Below, in pieces: positions 43,287 through 52,803 of a DNA stretch of 64,000 nucleotides. A model generated the notes under the pieces. It made no database searches, was not told the origin of the DNA, and saw nothing but the letters and a program-made list of their open reading frames with translations. The stretch spans positions 91,705 through 155,704 of the forward strand of contig CANDCH010000004.1 of the NCBI GenBank assembly GCA_947383145.1, in the 5' to 3' direction. Each line of letters opens with the position of its first letter. Positions within the stretch are counted from its first letter, which is position 1. This DNA comes from an uncultured bacterium. Its GTDB lineage: Bacteria > Bacillota > Clostridia > Oscillospirales > Oscillospiraceae. The translations under genes were made by a program, and so were the position numbers.

Positions 43287-45383
43287 TCAGAACTGCTGGA
43301 GGTAGCTGTTCACCAGCGTCCCGTTGATATAGATATACACCATCTGCTGGCCGGTGCCGTATACCGTCCGGGGCACGCTGTTGTTCAGGTCGGCGTCCAC
43401 CTTGCTGTCAAAAATGGTCTCCCCGCCCACGATGATGGTCACATGGACGCTGCCGGAATAGCCGCCCAGCTCCGCCGTCACCGTCTGGCTGCTGCCGGTG
43501 GCGGACGCGTTCTGGGTGGGCGCGGGGGGCTGGTCGGTCTGCGCGGGGGGCTGCTCGCTGTGAACCGGCGGCTCCTGGGTGGGCTCCGGCGTGGGGGTGG
43601 GCTCCGGCGTGGCCACGGGCTCCGGGCCCTTGCTCACCCACAGGTCGATGGACGAGCCCTTGTCCACCTGGGCGCCCGCCTCCACGCTCTGCCAGGACAC
43701 CCGGCCCTCGGCGTACTCGTCGCTGTACTGCTCCTTCACCTCGCCCACCGTCAGGCCCAGCTGCTCGATCTGGATTTTAGCCTCCTCGATGGGCACGTTG
43801 AGGAACCGGGTCACGGTGGCCTGCTTCTGCTCCGGCCCCTTGCTGACCACAATGGTCACCTCCTGGCCCTTCACCACCTTGATGTCCTGCACCAGGCTCT
43901 GGGAGATGACAAAGCCCTTGGTGATCGCCTCGGACCAGTCCTCCTCCTGCTTTACCTCCAGCCCCATCTCGTTTTGCAGGAGCTGGACGGCCTTCCGGGC
44001 GTCCCAGCCCTCCACATAGGGCATATACATATTGTCCTCGCCGCCGCTGATGGTGACGGTGATGGTCATGCCGCCCTCCCGCACCTTGCTCTTGGCCTCG
44101 GGGGTCTGGGCGCAGATCTGGCCCTCAGGGTACTCGGCGTTGAATACCACATCCCCCTTTTCCAGTCTGAACTCCCCCAAAATGGTCTTGTTCTGCTCCA
44201 GCTGCTCCATGGTGTACCCACGCAGGTCGGGGACCTCGAACTCCGGGGCCTCGCCAAACAGCAGGTCCTTGATGAAGAAGTTGAACAGGAAATAGACCAT
44301 ACAGCCGATGAACGCCAGGATGATGAGCACCGCGGCCACCCCTGCCAGCGCTCCGCCCCCCCGGCGGGGCTCGTCGTCATAGTCGTAGTCGTCCTCCGGC
44401 TCCCTGCGGCGGCGGGAGGCGTGCTCCTGCCTGGGCTTGGACGGCTCCTCCCGCTCCGCCTGGGTCCGGGCGGCGGAGGCGATGCTGGCCACGGGCACCA
44501 CCCGGGTGGGCTCGTCCGGCTCCGCGGGACCGGGCCCCGCCGCCTGAAAGTCCGGGTTCTTACGGAACTCCTTCAAATCCTCCAGCATCTCGTCGGCGGT
44601 GGCGTACCGCTGGCCCAGGTCCGGGGCCATGGCCCGCATGGTGATGGCCTCCAGCGCCCGTGGCACGTCCGGGTTCAGGTCGTGGGGCGGCACGGGGATG
44701 GACTTGATGTGCTGGATGGCCACCGCCACCGGGGTGTCCCCCTCAAAGGGCAGGCGGCCGGTGAGCATCTCGTACAGCACCACCCCGGCGGAGTAGATGT
44801 CGGTGCGGCAGTCCACATGGCTGCCCTTGGCCTGCTCCGGCGAAATATAGTGCACCGAGCCGATGGCCTCCTGGGTCATGGTGTTCTGGGCGGCGCTGGC
44901 CAGCTGGGCGATGCCGAAGTCGGTGACCTTCACGCTGCCGTCCCGCAGCACCATGATGTTGTGGGGCTTGATATCCCGGTGGATGATGCCCCGGCTGTGG
45001 GCGTGGCTCAGCGCCCGCATGATCTGGGTGATGAAGTGGAGCGCCTCCCGCCAGTTCAGGGGGGTGCCCCGCCGCTGCATATACTGCTTCAGGGTCAGCC
45101 CGTCCACCAGCTCCATGACGATGTAATCCAGCCCGTCGGACCGGCTCACGTCGTACACGGACACGATGTTGGCGTGGGACAGCATGGCCACCGCCTGGGA
45201 CTCGTCGTGGAAGCGGCGGCGGAACTCTGCGTCCTGGGCCAGCTCCGGCTTCAGAATCTTCACCGCCACCAGCCGGTTGAGCCGGTGGTCCCTGGCCTTG
45301 TAGACCACGGCCATACCGCCCATTCCGATGCACTCGATGATCTCATACCGGTTGTCCAGCAGTTTGCCTATGTACTGATCCAT
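43287..45383 (-). CDS. prkC: Ser/Thr protein kinase with PASTA repeats
   Basis: PrkC senses muropeptides or lipid II and phosphorylates proteins of wall growth and division. The 698-residue protein has a kinase domain (1-270) with HRD at 135-137 and DFG at 155-157, an acidic/basic linker, a membrane helix at about 343-372 and three PASTA domains (about 380-447, 450-516, 520-587). A Pro/Thr-rich stretch and a small C-terminal domain follow. The ATG at 45383 follows AAGGAGGACC. It is paired with the phosphatase gene just upstream. Confidence 0.95.
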   Translation of the reverse strand: MDQYIGKLLDNRYEIIECIGMGGMAVVYKARDHRLNRLVAVKILKPELAQDAEFRRRFHDESQAVAMLSHANIVSVYDVSRSDGLDYIVMELVDGLTLKQYMQRRGTPLNWREALHFITQIMRALSHAHSRGIIHRDIKPHNIMVLRDGSVKVTDFGIAQLASAAQNTMTQEAIGSVHYISPEQAKGSHVDCRTDIYSAGVVLYEMLTGRLPFEGDTPVAVAIQHIKSIPVPPHDLNPDVPRALEAITMRAMAPDLGQRYATADEMLEDLKEFRKNPDFQAAGPGPAEPDEPTRVVPVASIASAARTQAEREEPSKPRQEHASRRRREPEDDYDYDDEPRRGGGALAGVAAVLIILAFIGCMVYFLFNFFIKDLLFGEAPEFEVPDLRGYTMEQLEQNKTILGEFRLEKGDVVFNAEYPEGQICAQTPEAKSKVREGGMTITVTISGGEDNMYMPYVEGWDARKAVQLLQNEMGLEVKQEEDWSEAITKGFVISQSLVQDIKVVKGQEVTIVVSKGPEQKQATVTRFLNVPIEEAKIQIEQLGLTVGEVKEQYSDEYAEGRVSWQSVEAGAQVDKGSSIDLWVSKGPEPVATPEPTPTPEPTQEPPVHSEQPPAQTDQPPAPTQNASATGSSQTVTAELGGYSGSVHVTIIVGGETIFDSKVDADLNNSVPRTVYGTGQQMVYIYINGTLVNSYLQQF

Positions 45384-45400
45384 GGTAAAGGTCCTCCTTC

Positions 45401-46138
45401 CTACAGCTGCGCCAGCACAACGGTGACGTTGTCCGGCGCACCCCGCTCCAGCGTCAGCTCCAGCAGCGTCCGGCAAAAGCCCTCCGGCGACCCGTCCTGC
45501 CCGCTGAGCTCCAGAATCGTCCTGTCCTCCAGCACATTGCTCAGCCCATCGCTGCACAGCAGCAGGCGGCTTCCCTCGCCCGGCTCCAGCCAGGTGAGAT
45601 CGCATTCCACATGGCCCTCCACGCCCAGGGCCCGGGTAATCAGGTTCTTTTGGGGATGTACTCTGGCCTGGGCCGGGGTGATCTCCCCCCGGTCCACCAG
45701 CATCTGGACCAGGGAGTGGTCCACAGTGGCCTGACATATGGAATGATTTTCCAGCACATAGCCCCGGCTGTCCCCCACGTTGAGGAAGCACACGCCGCCG
45801 GGCAGAACCAGCGCCGCCACCAGGGTGGTGCCCATGCCCTCGTACTCCCGGCGCTCCAGGCTGAGCCGGTACACCTTTTCATTGGCCGCGCGGCAGGCGT
45901 CCCGCAGAAGCTCCTCCCACCGGTCCCTTCCCTCAGGCGCGGCGGACCCCGCGGACGCCTCCACGGCCTCCGCGAACGCCTCCACCGCCACTGAGCTGGC
46001 CACGCTGCCCGCCTGAGCGCCTCCCATGCCGTCGCATACCACCAGCAGGGCGGCGCCGCCGTCCAGATGCCGGATGGTCCAGCTGTCCTGATTGTCCTGG
46101 CGGCGGCAGCCGACATCCGTCAAACCGTATGCTCTCAA
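45401..46138 (-). CDS. prpC: PP2C-type protein phosphatase
   Basis: PrpC reverses phosphorylation by PrkC. The 245-residue PP2C protein has the metal-site motifs TDVGCRRQDNQDS, VCDGMGG and the late LLLCSDGLSN. The start codon is TTG at 46138, eight bases after GGAGGG, and it overlaps the rlmN stop by four bases. No other start fits. Confidence 0.93.
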   Translation of the reverse strand: MRAYGLTDVGCRRQDNQDSWTIRHLDGGAALLVVCDGMGGAQAGSVASSVAVEAFAEAVEASAGSAAPEGRDRWEELLRDACRAANEKVYRLSLERREYEGMGTTLVAALVLPGGVCFLNVGDSRGYVLENHSICQATVDHSLVQMLVDRGEITPAQARVHPQKNLITRALGVEGHVECDLTWLEPGEGSRLLLCSDGLSNVLEDRTILELSGQDGSPEGFCRTLLELTLERGAPDNVTVVLAQL

Positions 46139-47187
46139 GTTAATCCCTCCTCTGGGGTATCCGTCTCCCCCTCCATGATCCGCTTCCGGCGCAGCTGGCC
46201 GCAGGAGGCGTCGATGTCGCCCCCCAGCTTCCGGCGCACCGTGGCCGTGACCCCCTGATCCTCCAGCCGCCGCTGGAACTGCCGCACCCGGCGGCTGGGC
46301 CTCAGGGGCGACTCCGCCACCTCGTTCAGTGGGATCAGGTTCACGTGCCCCGGCTGCCCCCGCAGCAGCCGAACCAGGCGGTCCGCCTGCCCGTCGGTGT
46401 CATTCACGCCGTCGATCATGGCATATTCGTAGGAGACGCGCCGCCCGGTGGCCTCAAAATACCGGCGGCAGGCCTCCATCAACGCCTCCACCCCCACCGA
46501 CCGGTTCACCGGCATCAGGCGGGAACGGGTCTCGTCGTCCGGGGCGTGGAGGGAGACGCTTAACGTCAATTGTAACCCAAGACCAGCCAGTTTGTCAATT
46601 TTCTTTACCAGTCCGCAGGTGGACAGGGAGATATGCCGCATACCGATGTTCATCCCCTCGGGGTGATTTACCAGGGTTAAAAACCGCAAAACATGGTCGA
46701 AATTGTCCAGCGGCTCCCCGATTCCCATCAAAACGATGTTGGAAATCTCCTCTCCGCTGTCCTTTTCGGTAAATATTACCTGGTCCAGAATCTCCGCCGG
46801 GGTCAGGTCCCGCACCTTCCCCCCCAGGGTGGAGGCGCAGAACACGCACCCCATATTGCACCCCGCCTGACTGGACACGCATACAGTATTCCCATGCTTG
46901 TAGCGCATCAAAACCGTTTCCACACAATTTCCATCGCTCAGCCGCCACAAATACTTGATGGTGCCGTCCAGCTTGGACACCTGCCTGCGCTCCACCCGGG
47001 GCACGGTGAGCGCGCAGGTCTCCTCCAGCCGCTCCCGCAGGGCGCGGGGCAGGTCGCTCATTTCGCCGAAGGACTCCACCCCCCGGCGGAGCCAGCGGAA
47101 CACCTGCATGGCCCGGAATTTGGGCTGGCCTAGCTCCTGGAAAAAGGCCTCCAGCTCCTCCGGCGTCATGGATTTCAGGTCGGTCAT
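46135..47187 (-). CDS. rlmN: 23S rRNA A2503 / tRNA A37 C2-methyltransferase
   Basis: RlmN is a radical SAM enzyme that methylates A2503 in 23S rRNA and A37 in some tRNAs. The protein of about 350 residues has the CxxxCxxC cluster in QAGCNMGCVFCAS, the SAM-binding GIGEPLDN, and a C-terminal Cys (DIDASCGQL) that serves as methyl carrier. The ATG at 47187 is nine bases from AAAGGG; a second ATG at 47196 overlaps the rsmB stop and could be used by coupling. Confidence 0.95.
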   Translation of the reverse strand: MTDLKSMTPEELEAFFQELGQPKFRAMQVFRWLRRGVESFGEMSDLPRALRERLEETCALTVPRVERRQVSKLDGTIKYLWRLSDGNCVETVLMRYKHGNTVCVSSQAGCNMGCVFCASTLGGKVRDLTPAEILDQVIFTEKDSGEEISNIVLMGIGEPLDNFDHVLRFLTLVNHPEGMNIGMRHISLSTCGLVKKIDKLAGLGLQLTLSVSLHAPDDETRSRLMPVNRSVGVEALMEACRRYFEATGRRVSYEYAMIDGVNDTDGQADRLVRLLRGQPGHVNLIPLNEVAESPLRPSRRVRQFQRRLEDQGVTATVRRKLGGDIDASCGQLRRKRIMEGETDTPEEGLT

Positions 47188-47192
47188 GGGAA

Positions 47193-48512
47193 TCATCCCT
47201 TTCTGCGCAGGCGTGCGGCAAAAAAGCCGTCGGCGCCGTGGATGTGGGGCCAGAAGGTGATCCGGCCCGGCTGGGCGCCCAGGCTGGGCAGTTCGAAGGG
47301 CTCGGGCGAGAAATCCGGACGGGCGTCCAGAAAAGCGTCCACAATCCCGCCGTTTTCCCGGGGCAGGAGGGTGCAGGTGGAGTAGAGCAGCACCCCGCCG
47401 GGGCGGACATACCGGGCGCAGTTGTCCAGAATAGCCCGCTGCACCCTGGGCAGGCCCTTCAGCGGCTCCGGGTCCTTATAGCGGATATCCGGCTTTTTGC
47501 GGATGATACCCAGCCCCGAGCAGGGCACATCGGCCAGCACCACGTCGAAGCCCGACCGCCAGTCCTCCCGGCACTGGGCGGCGTTCTGGAGGGTGGGCGC
47601 GATCACGGACAGCCCCAGCCGCTCCCGGCCCGCCTCCAGCAGCCGGATTTTATGGGGGTGAATGTCGCAGGAGATGAGCTCCCCCCGGTTCTCCATCAGG
47701 ATGGCGGCGGCGAAGGACTTGCCGCCGGGGGCGGCGCAGCAGTCCAGCACCCGCTGGCCCGGCTTCGGGCCCGCAGCCAGCACCGCCAGCCGGGAGGCGG
47801 CGTCCTGAATGTAGAACTCCCCCCGCCGGAAGGACTCCAGCCGTTCCAAATCGCCCGCGCCGGTGAGCAGCAGGCATCCCTCCAGCCAGGGATGGGGCCG
47901 GACCTCCGCCCCGGCTGAGCGAAGCTCCGCCTCCAATTGCTCCGGGGTGGTTTTCAGGGTATTCACCTGGGCGGCGGCGGGGGGCTGGCCGTTGTCCGCC
48001 GCCAGGAGCGCCTCCGCCCCCTCCATCCCCAGCAAATTCACAAATTCCTCCGTCAGCCAGCGGGGGTGGCTGTATTGGATGGACAGGGCTTCCAGCCTGT
48101 CCTTTCCCACGATCTCCGGCGTCTCCTCCCGCGCAAGCGCCCGGAGCACCCCGTTCACCAGCCCCGCCGCCCTGGGGTTCCGGCTGTGGCGCTTGGCCAG
48201 CTCCACCGCCTCGTTCACCGCGGCGCTGGGGGGAATCTTGTCCAGAAACAGCAGCTGATAGGCCCCCACCCGCAGGCCGCACAGCACCTTGGCGTCCAGT
48301 CTATCCAGCTTCATGGAGCACACCCGGCTGAGCCGCCAGTCCAGCAGCAGCTTGTTTTGCAGCACGCCGTAGCACAGCCGGGCGGCCAGGGCGGCGTCCC
48401 GGCGGTCCAGGCCCTGCTCCCGGATGGTCCGCTTCAAATGGCCGTCCGACCAGGCCCCCTGCTTCTCGCAGGCGGCCAGGGTCAGCACCGCCGTCTCTCT
48501 GGCCGAACCCAT
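47193..48512 (-). CDS. rsmB: 16S rRNA m5C967 methyltransferase
   Basis: RsmB methylates C967 of 16S rRNA. The 439-residue protein has an N-terminal NusB-like domain and a C-terminal SAM domain with the catalytic Cys in STCTLLPREN and the partner Cys in DVPCSGLG. AGGAGTGATCCC precedes the ATG. It follows fmt by four bases. Confidence 0.93.
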   Translation of the reverse strand: MGSARETAVLTLAACEKQGAWSDGHLKRTIREQGLDRRDAALAARLCYGVLQNKLLLDWRLSRVCSMKLDRLDAKVLCGLRVGAYQLLFLDKIPPSAAVNEAVELAKRHSRNPRAAGLVNGVLRALAREETPEIVGKDRLEALSIQYSHPRWLTEEFVNLLGMEGAEALLAADNGQPPAAAQVNTLKTTPEQLEAELRSAGAEVRPHPWLEGCLLLTGAGDLERLESFRRGEFYIQDAASRLAVLAAGPKPGQRVLDCCAAPGGKSFAAAILMENRGELISCDIHPHKIRLLEAGRERLGLSVIAPTLQNAAQCREDWRSGFDVVLADVPCSGLGIIRKKPDIRYKDPEPLKGLPRVQRAILDNCARYVRPGGVLLYSTCTLLPRENGGIVDAFLDARPDFSPEPFELPSLGAQPGRITFWPHIHGADGFFAARLRRKG

Positions 48513-48516
48513 GGGA

Positions 48517-49458
48517 TCACTCCTGTTTTGTCAATATGGTCCCCGGGGGGACGGGCCGGCCCAGCAGAAAAGCGGGGGCGGTCATGGCCTTTTTGCCGTC
48601 GGGCTGGAGCTCCAGAAGGTCCAGCCCGACGCCGTCGCCGCAGGCCACCCGCAGGCCCCTCTTGTCCGCCTGGAGCACCGTGCCGGGGGCGCTGTCCGTG
48701 TGCTCGCCAGACAGCGCCGTGCGCAGGACCTTGCACCGCACGCCCCCCAGAACGGCGGTGGCGGCGGGCCAGGGGTGCAGCCCCCGGACCTGGTCGTGAA
48801 GCTGCCGGGCGCTTCTCCCCCAGTCCATGGGGGACAGCTCCCGGGACAGCATGGGGGCGTGGGTGGCCAAGGCCCCGTCCTGGGGGACCGGCCGGACGGC
48901 CCCCGCCTCCAGCGCCGCCACAGTGTTCGCCAGCAGCTCCGCCCCCAGCTCCGCCAGACGGGCGAAGAGCTGGGCGGCGTTCTCGTTCAAATCAATGGGG
49001 GTCCGGGCCTGGGCCAGGATATCGCCGGTGTCCATCCCCTCCGCCATTTTCATGATGGTGACGCCGGTCTCGTCCTCGCCGTTGAGAATGGCCCAGTTGA
49101 TGGGGGCCGCCCCCCGGTACTTGGGCAGCAGCGACGAGTGGACGTTGACGCACCCCAGCCGGGGCAGGTCCAGGATATCCGGGGGCAGGATCTTTCCGTA
49201 GGCCGCCACGGCGACAAGGTCTGGGTTCAGCTCCCGGAGTATGCCCAGCGCCTCCCCGTCCCGCATTTTGGCGGGCTGATACACGGGGAGCCCCAGGGCC
49301 AGGGCCCGCTCCTTCACCGGGGAGGGCTGGAGCTTCATCCCCCGGTTTTTCGGCCTGTCCGGCTGGGTGAACACCCCGGCGATCTCATGGCCCGCCGAAA
49401 CCAGGGCGTTCAGGGAGGGCACGGCGAAGTCCGGCGTGCCCATAAAGACGATTCTCAT
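48517..49458 (-). CDS. fmt: Methionyl-tRNA formyltransferase
   Basis: Fmt formylates initiator Met-tRNA. The 313-residue protein has the family start MRIVFMGTPDFAVPSLNAL, the catalytic region NVHSSLLPKYRGAAPINWAI and GVTIMKM. The start overlaps the def stop by four bases, the usual def-fmt pairing. Confidence 0.97.
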   Translation of the reverse strand: MRIVFMGTPDFAVPSLNALVSAGHEIAGVFTQPDRPKNRGMKLQPSPVKERALALGLPVYQPAKMRDGEALGILRELNPDLVAVAAYGKILPPDILDLPRLGCVNVHSSLLPKYRGAAPINWAILNGEDETGVTIMKMAEGMDTGDILAQARTPIDLNENAAQLFARLAELGAELLANTVAALEAGAVRPVPQDGALATHAPMLSRELSPMDWGRSARQLHDQVRGLHPWPAATAVLGGVRCKVLRTALSGEHTDSAPGTVLQADKRGLRVACGDGVGLDLLELQPDGKKAMTAPAFLLGRPVPPGTILTKQE

Positions 49459-49985
49459 TTCCGCTTTCCCTTTCTCCGGGGCCGCTTTTTGGCCTCGTCC
49501 TCCTCCGCCGCCTCCATGGCGTCGATCTCCTCCGGGCTGTACAGCTCGCCGGTGTGCTCCACAAACAGATGGCCGTCCAGGTGCTCCAGCTCATGGCAGA
49601 AGCACCGGGCCACCAGCTCCTGGCCGGTCACCTCGAAGAAGTTCCCGTCCCGGTCCTGGGCCCGGACGGCGACCACGTTGGGCCGGGTCACCCAGCCGTA
49701 CTGGTTGGGCACGCTGAGGCAGCCCTCCCAACCGTCCTGCTCCCCCTCCTGGCTGATAATCACCGGGTTGACCAGCTCAATCATCTGCTCGTTCTCATCC
49801 TCCACCACCACCGCGCGGCGGAGAATGCCCACCTGGGGCGCGGCAAGGCCCACCCCGCCCGCGTTGGCCAGCGTCTCCTTCAGGTCGTCCAGCAGCCAGT
49901 GGAGCTTCTGGTCGAACTTTTCCACCGGGCGGCACGCCTTGGCCAGAGCCGGGTCCCCTTGAGTCAAAATCTTTCTCAGCGACAT
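49455..49985 (-). CDS. def: Peptide deformylase
   Basis: Def removes the formyl group from new proteins. The 176-residue metalloenzyme shows all three motifs: GVGLAAPQVG, EGCLSVP and HELEHLDG. A basic Lys/Arg-rich tail (RPRRKGKRK) ends the protein. GGAGG precedes the ATG. Confidence 0.97.
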   Translation of the reverse strand: MSLRKILTQGDPALAKACRPVEKFDQKLHWLLDDLKETLANAGGVGLAAPQVGILRRAVVVEDENEQMIELVNPVIISQEGEQDGWEGCLSVPNQYGWVTRPNVVAVRAQDRDGNFFEVTGQELVARCFCHELEHLDGHLFVEHTGELYSPEEIDAMEAAEEDEAKKRPRRKGKRK

Positions 49986-50000
49986 GGTTCGGTTTCCTCC

Positions 50001-52478
50001 TCAATCATCCAGCGGGTTCAGGTCGGCAAACAGGGCCACCCCCCGGCTGCGTTTGTCGGCCTGGGCCTGACGGAGCAGGTGCGCCGTCAGCAGCCGCATC
50101 TCTTTGGTGTTTTCCGTGCACAAAATCAGCCGGTAGCGGTACCGGTCATTGATCTTCACCACCGCCGCCGGGGCTGGGCCCAGCAGCCGGAAGGGTATGC
50201 CCGCATAGGGCTCCCGGCGCAGGGCGGCGGACAGCGCGTCCCGCAGGCGGGCCAGCGCCTGGAGCGCCGCGATCTCCTCCGGCCCGGAGGCGCACAGCGC
50301 GAACAGGTCCCCGAAGGGGGGCAGGCCCCGGGCCTGACGGATGGCCGCCTCCTGGGCGTAAAAGCTGTCGTAGTCCTGGGCGGCGGCAAAGCGGACCACG
50401 TCGCTGTCCGGGGTGAAGGTCTGCACCACCGCCCGGCCCGCCTTCTCCCCCCGGCCCGCCCGGCCCACCACCTGGGTGAGCAGGGAAAAGGCCCGCTCGG
50501 AGGCGCAGATGCTGCCGGTATACAGCAGCTGGTCCGCAGAAACCGCGCCCACCAGGGTGACGTTCTCAAAATCCAGCCCCTTGGCCACCATCTGGGTGCC
50601 CAGCAGGATGGGAATGCGCTCCCGGCGGAACTGGTCCAGCATGGCCTGGTGGCTGTGGGCGGCGGACACGGTGTCCGCGTCCATCCGCATCACCCGGGTT
50701 CCCGGGAAGAGGGCGCGCAGCTCCTCCTCCACCTTCTGGGTGCCCGCCCCCACGAAATTCAGCAGCCCGCCGCAGCTGGGGCAGCGCTCCGGCAGAGGCT
50801 GGGACCAGCCGCAGTAGTGGCACATCAGCCGCCGGTTGGCGGAGTGGTAGGTCAGGCGGACGGAGCACCGGGGACAGGCGGGGGTCTCGCCGCACTCGCC
50901 GCAGGCGGCAATCCGGCTGGCCCCCCGGCGGTTGAGGAACAGGATGGCCTGCTCCCCCCGGTCTATCGTCTCCTCCAGCAGCTTGGCCAGGGGGGCGCTG
51001 ATGGTGCCGCCGTTTCCCCGGCGCAGCTCCTCCCGCATATCCACCACGTCCACCTGGGGCAGCTCCCTCTCATTGAAGCGGCGGGACAGGGTGAACAGGG
51101 CGTAATCCCCCCGGCGGGCCCGGTACATGGACTCCACCGAAGGCGTGGCCGAGCCCAGCAGCAGCAGCGCCCCGGCCTTCCAGCAGCGGCAGCGGGCCAC
51201 CTCCCGGGCGTGATAGCGGGGGTTCTGCTCCGATTTATAGGAGGGCTCCTGCTCCTCGTCCAGGATGACCGCGCCCAGGTCCGGCAGGGGGGCGAACACC
51301 GCCGAGCGGGTGCCCACCACCACCCGGGCCTCCCCCCGGCGGGCCCGCTTCCACTCGTCGCACCGCTCCCCGGCGGACAGAGAGGAGTGGAGGATAGCCA
51401 CCTCCTGCCCAAAATGGGAGGTGAAAATCCGCATGAGCTGGGGGGTGAGGGCGATCTCCGGCACCATCACCAGGGCAGTCTTCCCCCGGTCCAGCAGGGC
51501 GCGGATGAGCCGGAGGTACACCTGGGTCTTGCCGCTGCCGGTGACGCCGTACAGCAGCGCCGTCCCCCCGCCCCCCTCCGCCATAGCCAGCAGGCCCCGG
51601 AGGGCCTCCTCCTGCTCCCCGTTCAGCTCCACAGGGGCCGCCTCCTCATACGCCGGAAGCTGGGGGCGGCGGTACACCTCCCGCCTGGCCAGCTTGAGCA
51701 CGCCCGCCCGCTCCAGCGCCCGGAGGGTGGCCATGGACGCGCCGGTGAAATAGCACAGCTCCTTGGCGGAGGTCTCCCCCACGGTGCAGAGAGTCTCCCC
51801 CGCCGCGTACTGGAGGGGGGCCCGGCGGCGTCTGGCCGCCAGCAGGGCCAGGGCCTCGCCGGGGTCCATGGCCAGGGAGGCGATCAGCTCCCGCTTGTCG
51901 TTCACCCCCCGCTGGGCGCTGGCCTCCCGGAGGATAACGCCCTTCGACTCCAGCAGCCGCAGGGCGGGGCCGGGGTCGGACAGGCCGAAGGCGGTGCGGA
52001 TTTTTCCCACCTCCGCCCAGCCGCCGTTGGCAATCAGCAGCTCCGCCAGCCGCAGGGCCCCCTTGGACTCCCCCGCCGCCTCACAGGCAGCCTCCCGGTC
52101 CACGCCGGGGGCCAGCCGCCAGCAGTCCTTCAGGGAGAACCACAGCCCCGCCGGGAGCATCACCCGCAGGGCGTCGTACACCGTGCAGAAGTAGTGCTCC
52201 CGCATCCACAGGGCCAGCTGGATGGCGGCGGCGTCCAGCAGGGGCTCCTCGTCCAGCAGGGCCTGGACGGATTTCAGCTTCGCCCCGTCCTCCCGCCGGC
52301 CCAGGGCCAGCACAATGCCGTCGCACAGCCGGCTCCCCCGGCCAAAGGGAACCGCCGCCCGCATTCCGGGCTGAATCCGTCCCTCCAGGGCGGGAGGAAC
52401 CAGATAGTCGTAGGGCCGGTCAATGGCGTAGGTGGCCGCGGACACCGCGATTTTAGCCACGCTGAGCCCCTGTTCCAT
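50001..52478 (-). CDS. priA: Primosomal helicase PriA
   Basis: PriA restarts stalled replication forks. The 825-residue protein has an N-terminal DNA-binding part, helicase Walker A GVTGSGKTQVY, a DEEQ box, and a zinc-binding insertion with four Cys pairs (CGECGETPACPRC ... CHYC ... CPSC). The ATG at 52478 has AAGGGGG upstream. The gene between rpoZ and priA in many relatives, coaBC, is missing here. Confidence 0.95.
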   Translation of the reverse strand: MEQGLSVAKIAVSAATYAIDRPYDYLVPPALEGRIQPGMRAAVPFGRGSRLCDGIVLALGRREDGAKLKSVQALLDEEPLLDAAAIQLALWMREHYFCTVYDALRVMLPAGLWFSLKDCWRLAPGVDREAACEAAGESKGALRLAELLIANGGWAEVGKIRTAFGLSDPGPALRLLESKGVILREASAQRGVNDKRELIASLAMDPGEALALLAARRRRAPLQYAAGETLCTVGETSAKELCYFTGASMATLRALERAGVLKLARREVYRRPQLPAYEEAAPVELNGEQEEALRGLLAMAEGGGGTALLYGVTGSGKTQVYLRLIRALLDRGKTALVMVPEIALTPQLMRIFTSHFGQEVAILHSSLSAGERCDEWKRARRGEARVVVGTRSAVFAPLPDLGAVILDEEQEPSYKSEQNPRYHAREVARCRCWKAGALLLLGSATPSVESMYRARRGDYALFTLSRRFNERELPQVDVVDMREELRRGNGGTISAPLAKLLEETIDRGEQAILFLNRRGASRIAACGECGETPACPRCSVRLTYHSANRRLMCHYCGWSQPLPERCPSCGGLLNFVGAGTQKVEEELRALFPGTRVMRMDADTVSAAHSHQAMLDQFRRERIPILLGTQMVAKGLDFENVTLVGAVSADQLLYTGSICASERAFSLLTQVVGRAGRGEKAGRAVVQTFTPDSDVVRFAAAQDYDSFYAQEAAIRQARGLPPFGDLFALCASGPEEIAALQALARLRDALSAALRREPYAGIPFRLLGPAPAAVVKINDRYRYRLILCTENTKEMRLLTAHLLRQAQADKRSRGVALFADLNPLDD

Positions 52479-52503
52479 CTCTCCGCCCCCTTCGTTCTAA
52501 CGT

Positions 52504-52538
52504 CCAAAGGGCAAGCAGTCCGCCCGCTTGCCCTTTGG
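52504..52538 (-). terminator. Hairpin between rpoZ and priA
   Basis: CCAAAGGGCAAGC and GCTTGCCCTTTGG form a perfect 13-pair stem with a nine-base loop. No T-run follows on the minus strand, so it may be an RNA-processing or partial-stop site rather than a full terminator. Confidence 0.55.
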
Positions 52539-52541
52539 GGG

Positions 52542-52775
52542 TCACTCCTCTTCGTCCTGAGCGCCGGCGCCGTCGGCATCCTCCATCTCGTCCACGGTCA
52601 GCGTGCCGTCGGCTACCTCCTGGATGGCCAGGGACACCGCCTTCTCCTCCAGGGGCTCGCCGGACTTCTCCGACTCGCTGGACAGCTTCCGGGCCCGGCT
52701 GGCCACCAGATTCACCAGCATATAGCGGCTGGGCACCTGCACCAGCAGGTCCTTGATGGGGGGATAGAGCAGCAT
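52542..52775 (-). CDS. rpoZ: RNA polymerase omega subunit
   Basis: Omega helps assemble RNA polymerase. The 77-residue protein has the family pattern SRYMLVNLVASRARKL and an acidic tail. The ATG at 52775 follows AAGGAAGG; an upstream ATG at 52802 was rejected because it abuts the gmk stop. The gmk-rpoZ order is typical of Bacillota. Confidence 0.93.
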   Translation of the reverse strand: MLLYPPIKDLLVQVPSRYMLVNLVASRARKLSSESEKSGEPLEEKAVSLAIQEVADGTLTVDEMEDADGAGAQDEEE

Positions 52776-52803
52776 AATGATCCTTCCTTTCTGATGATAC
52801 AAG

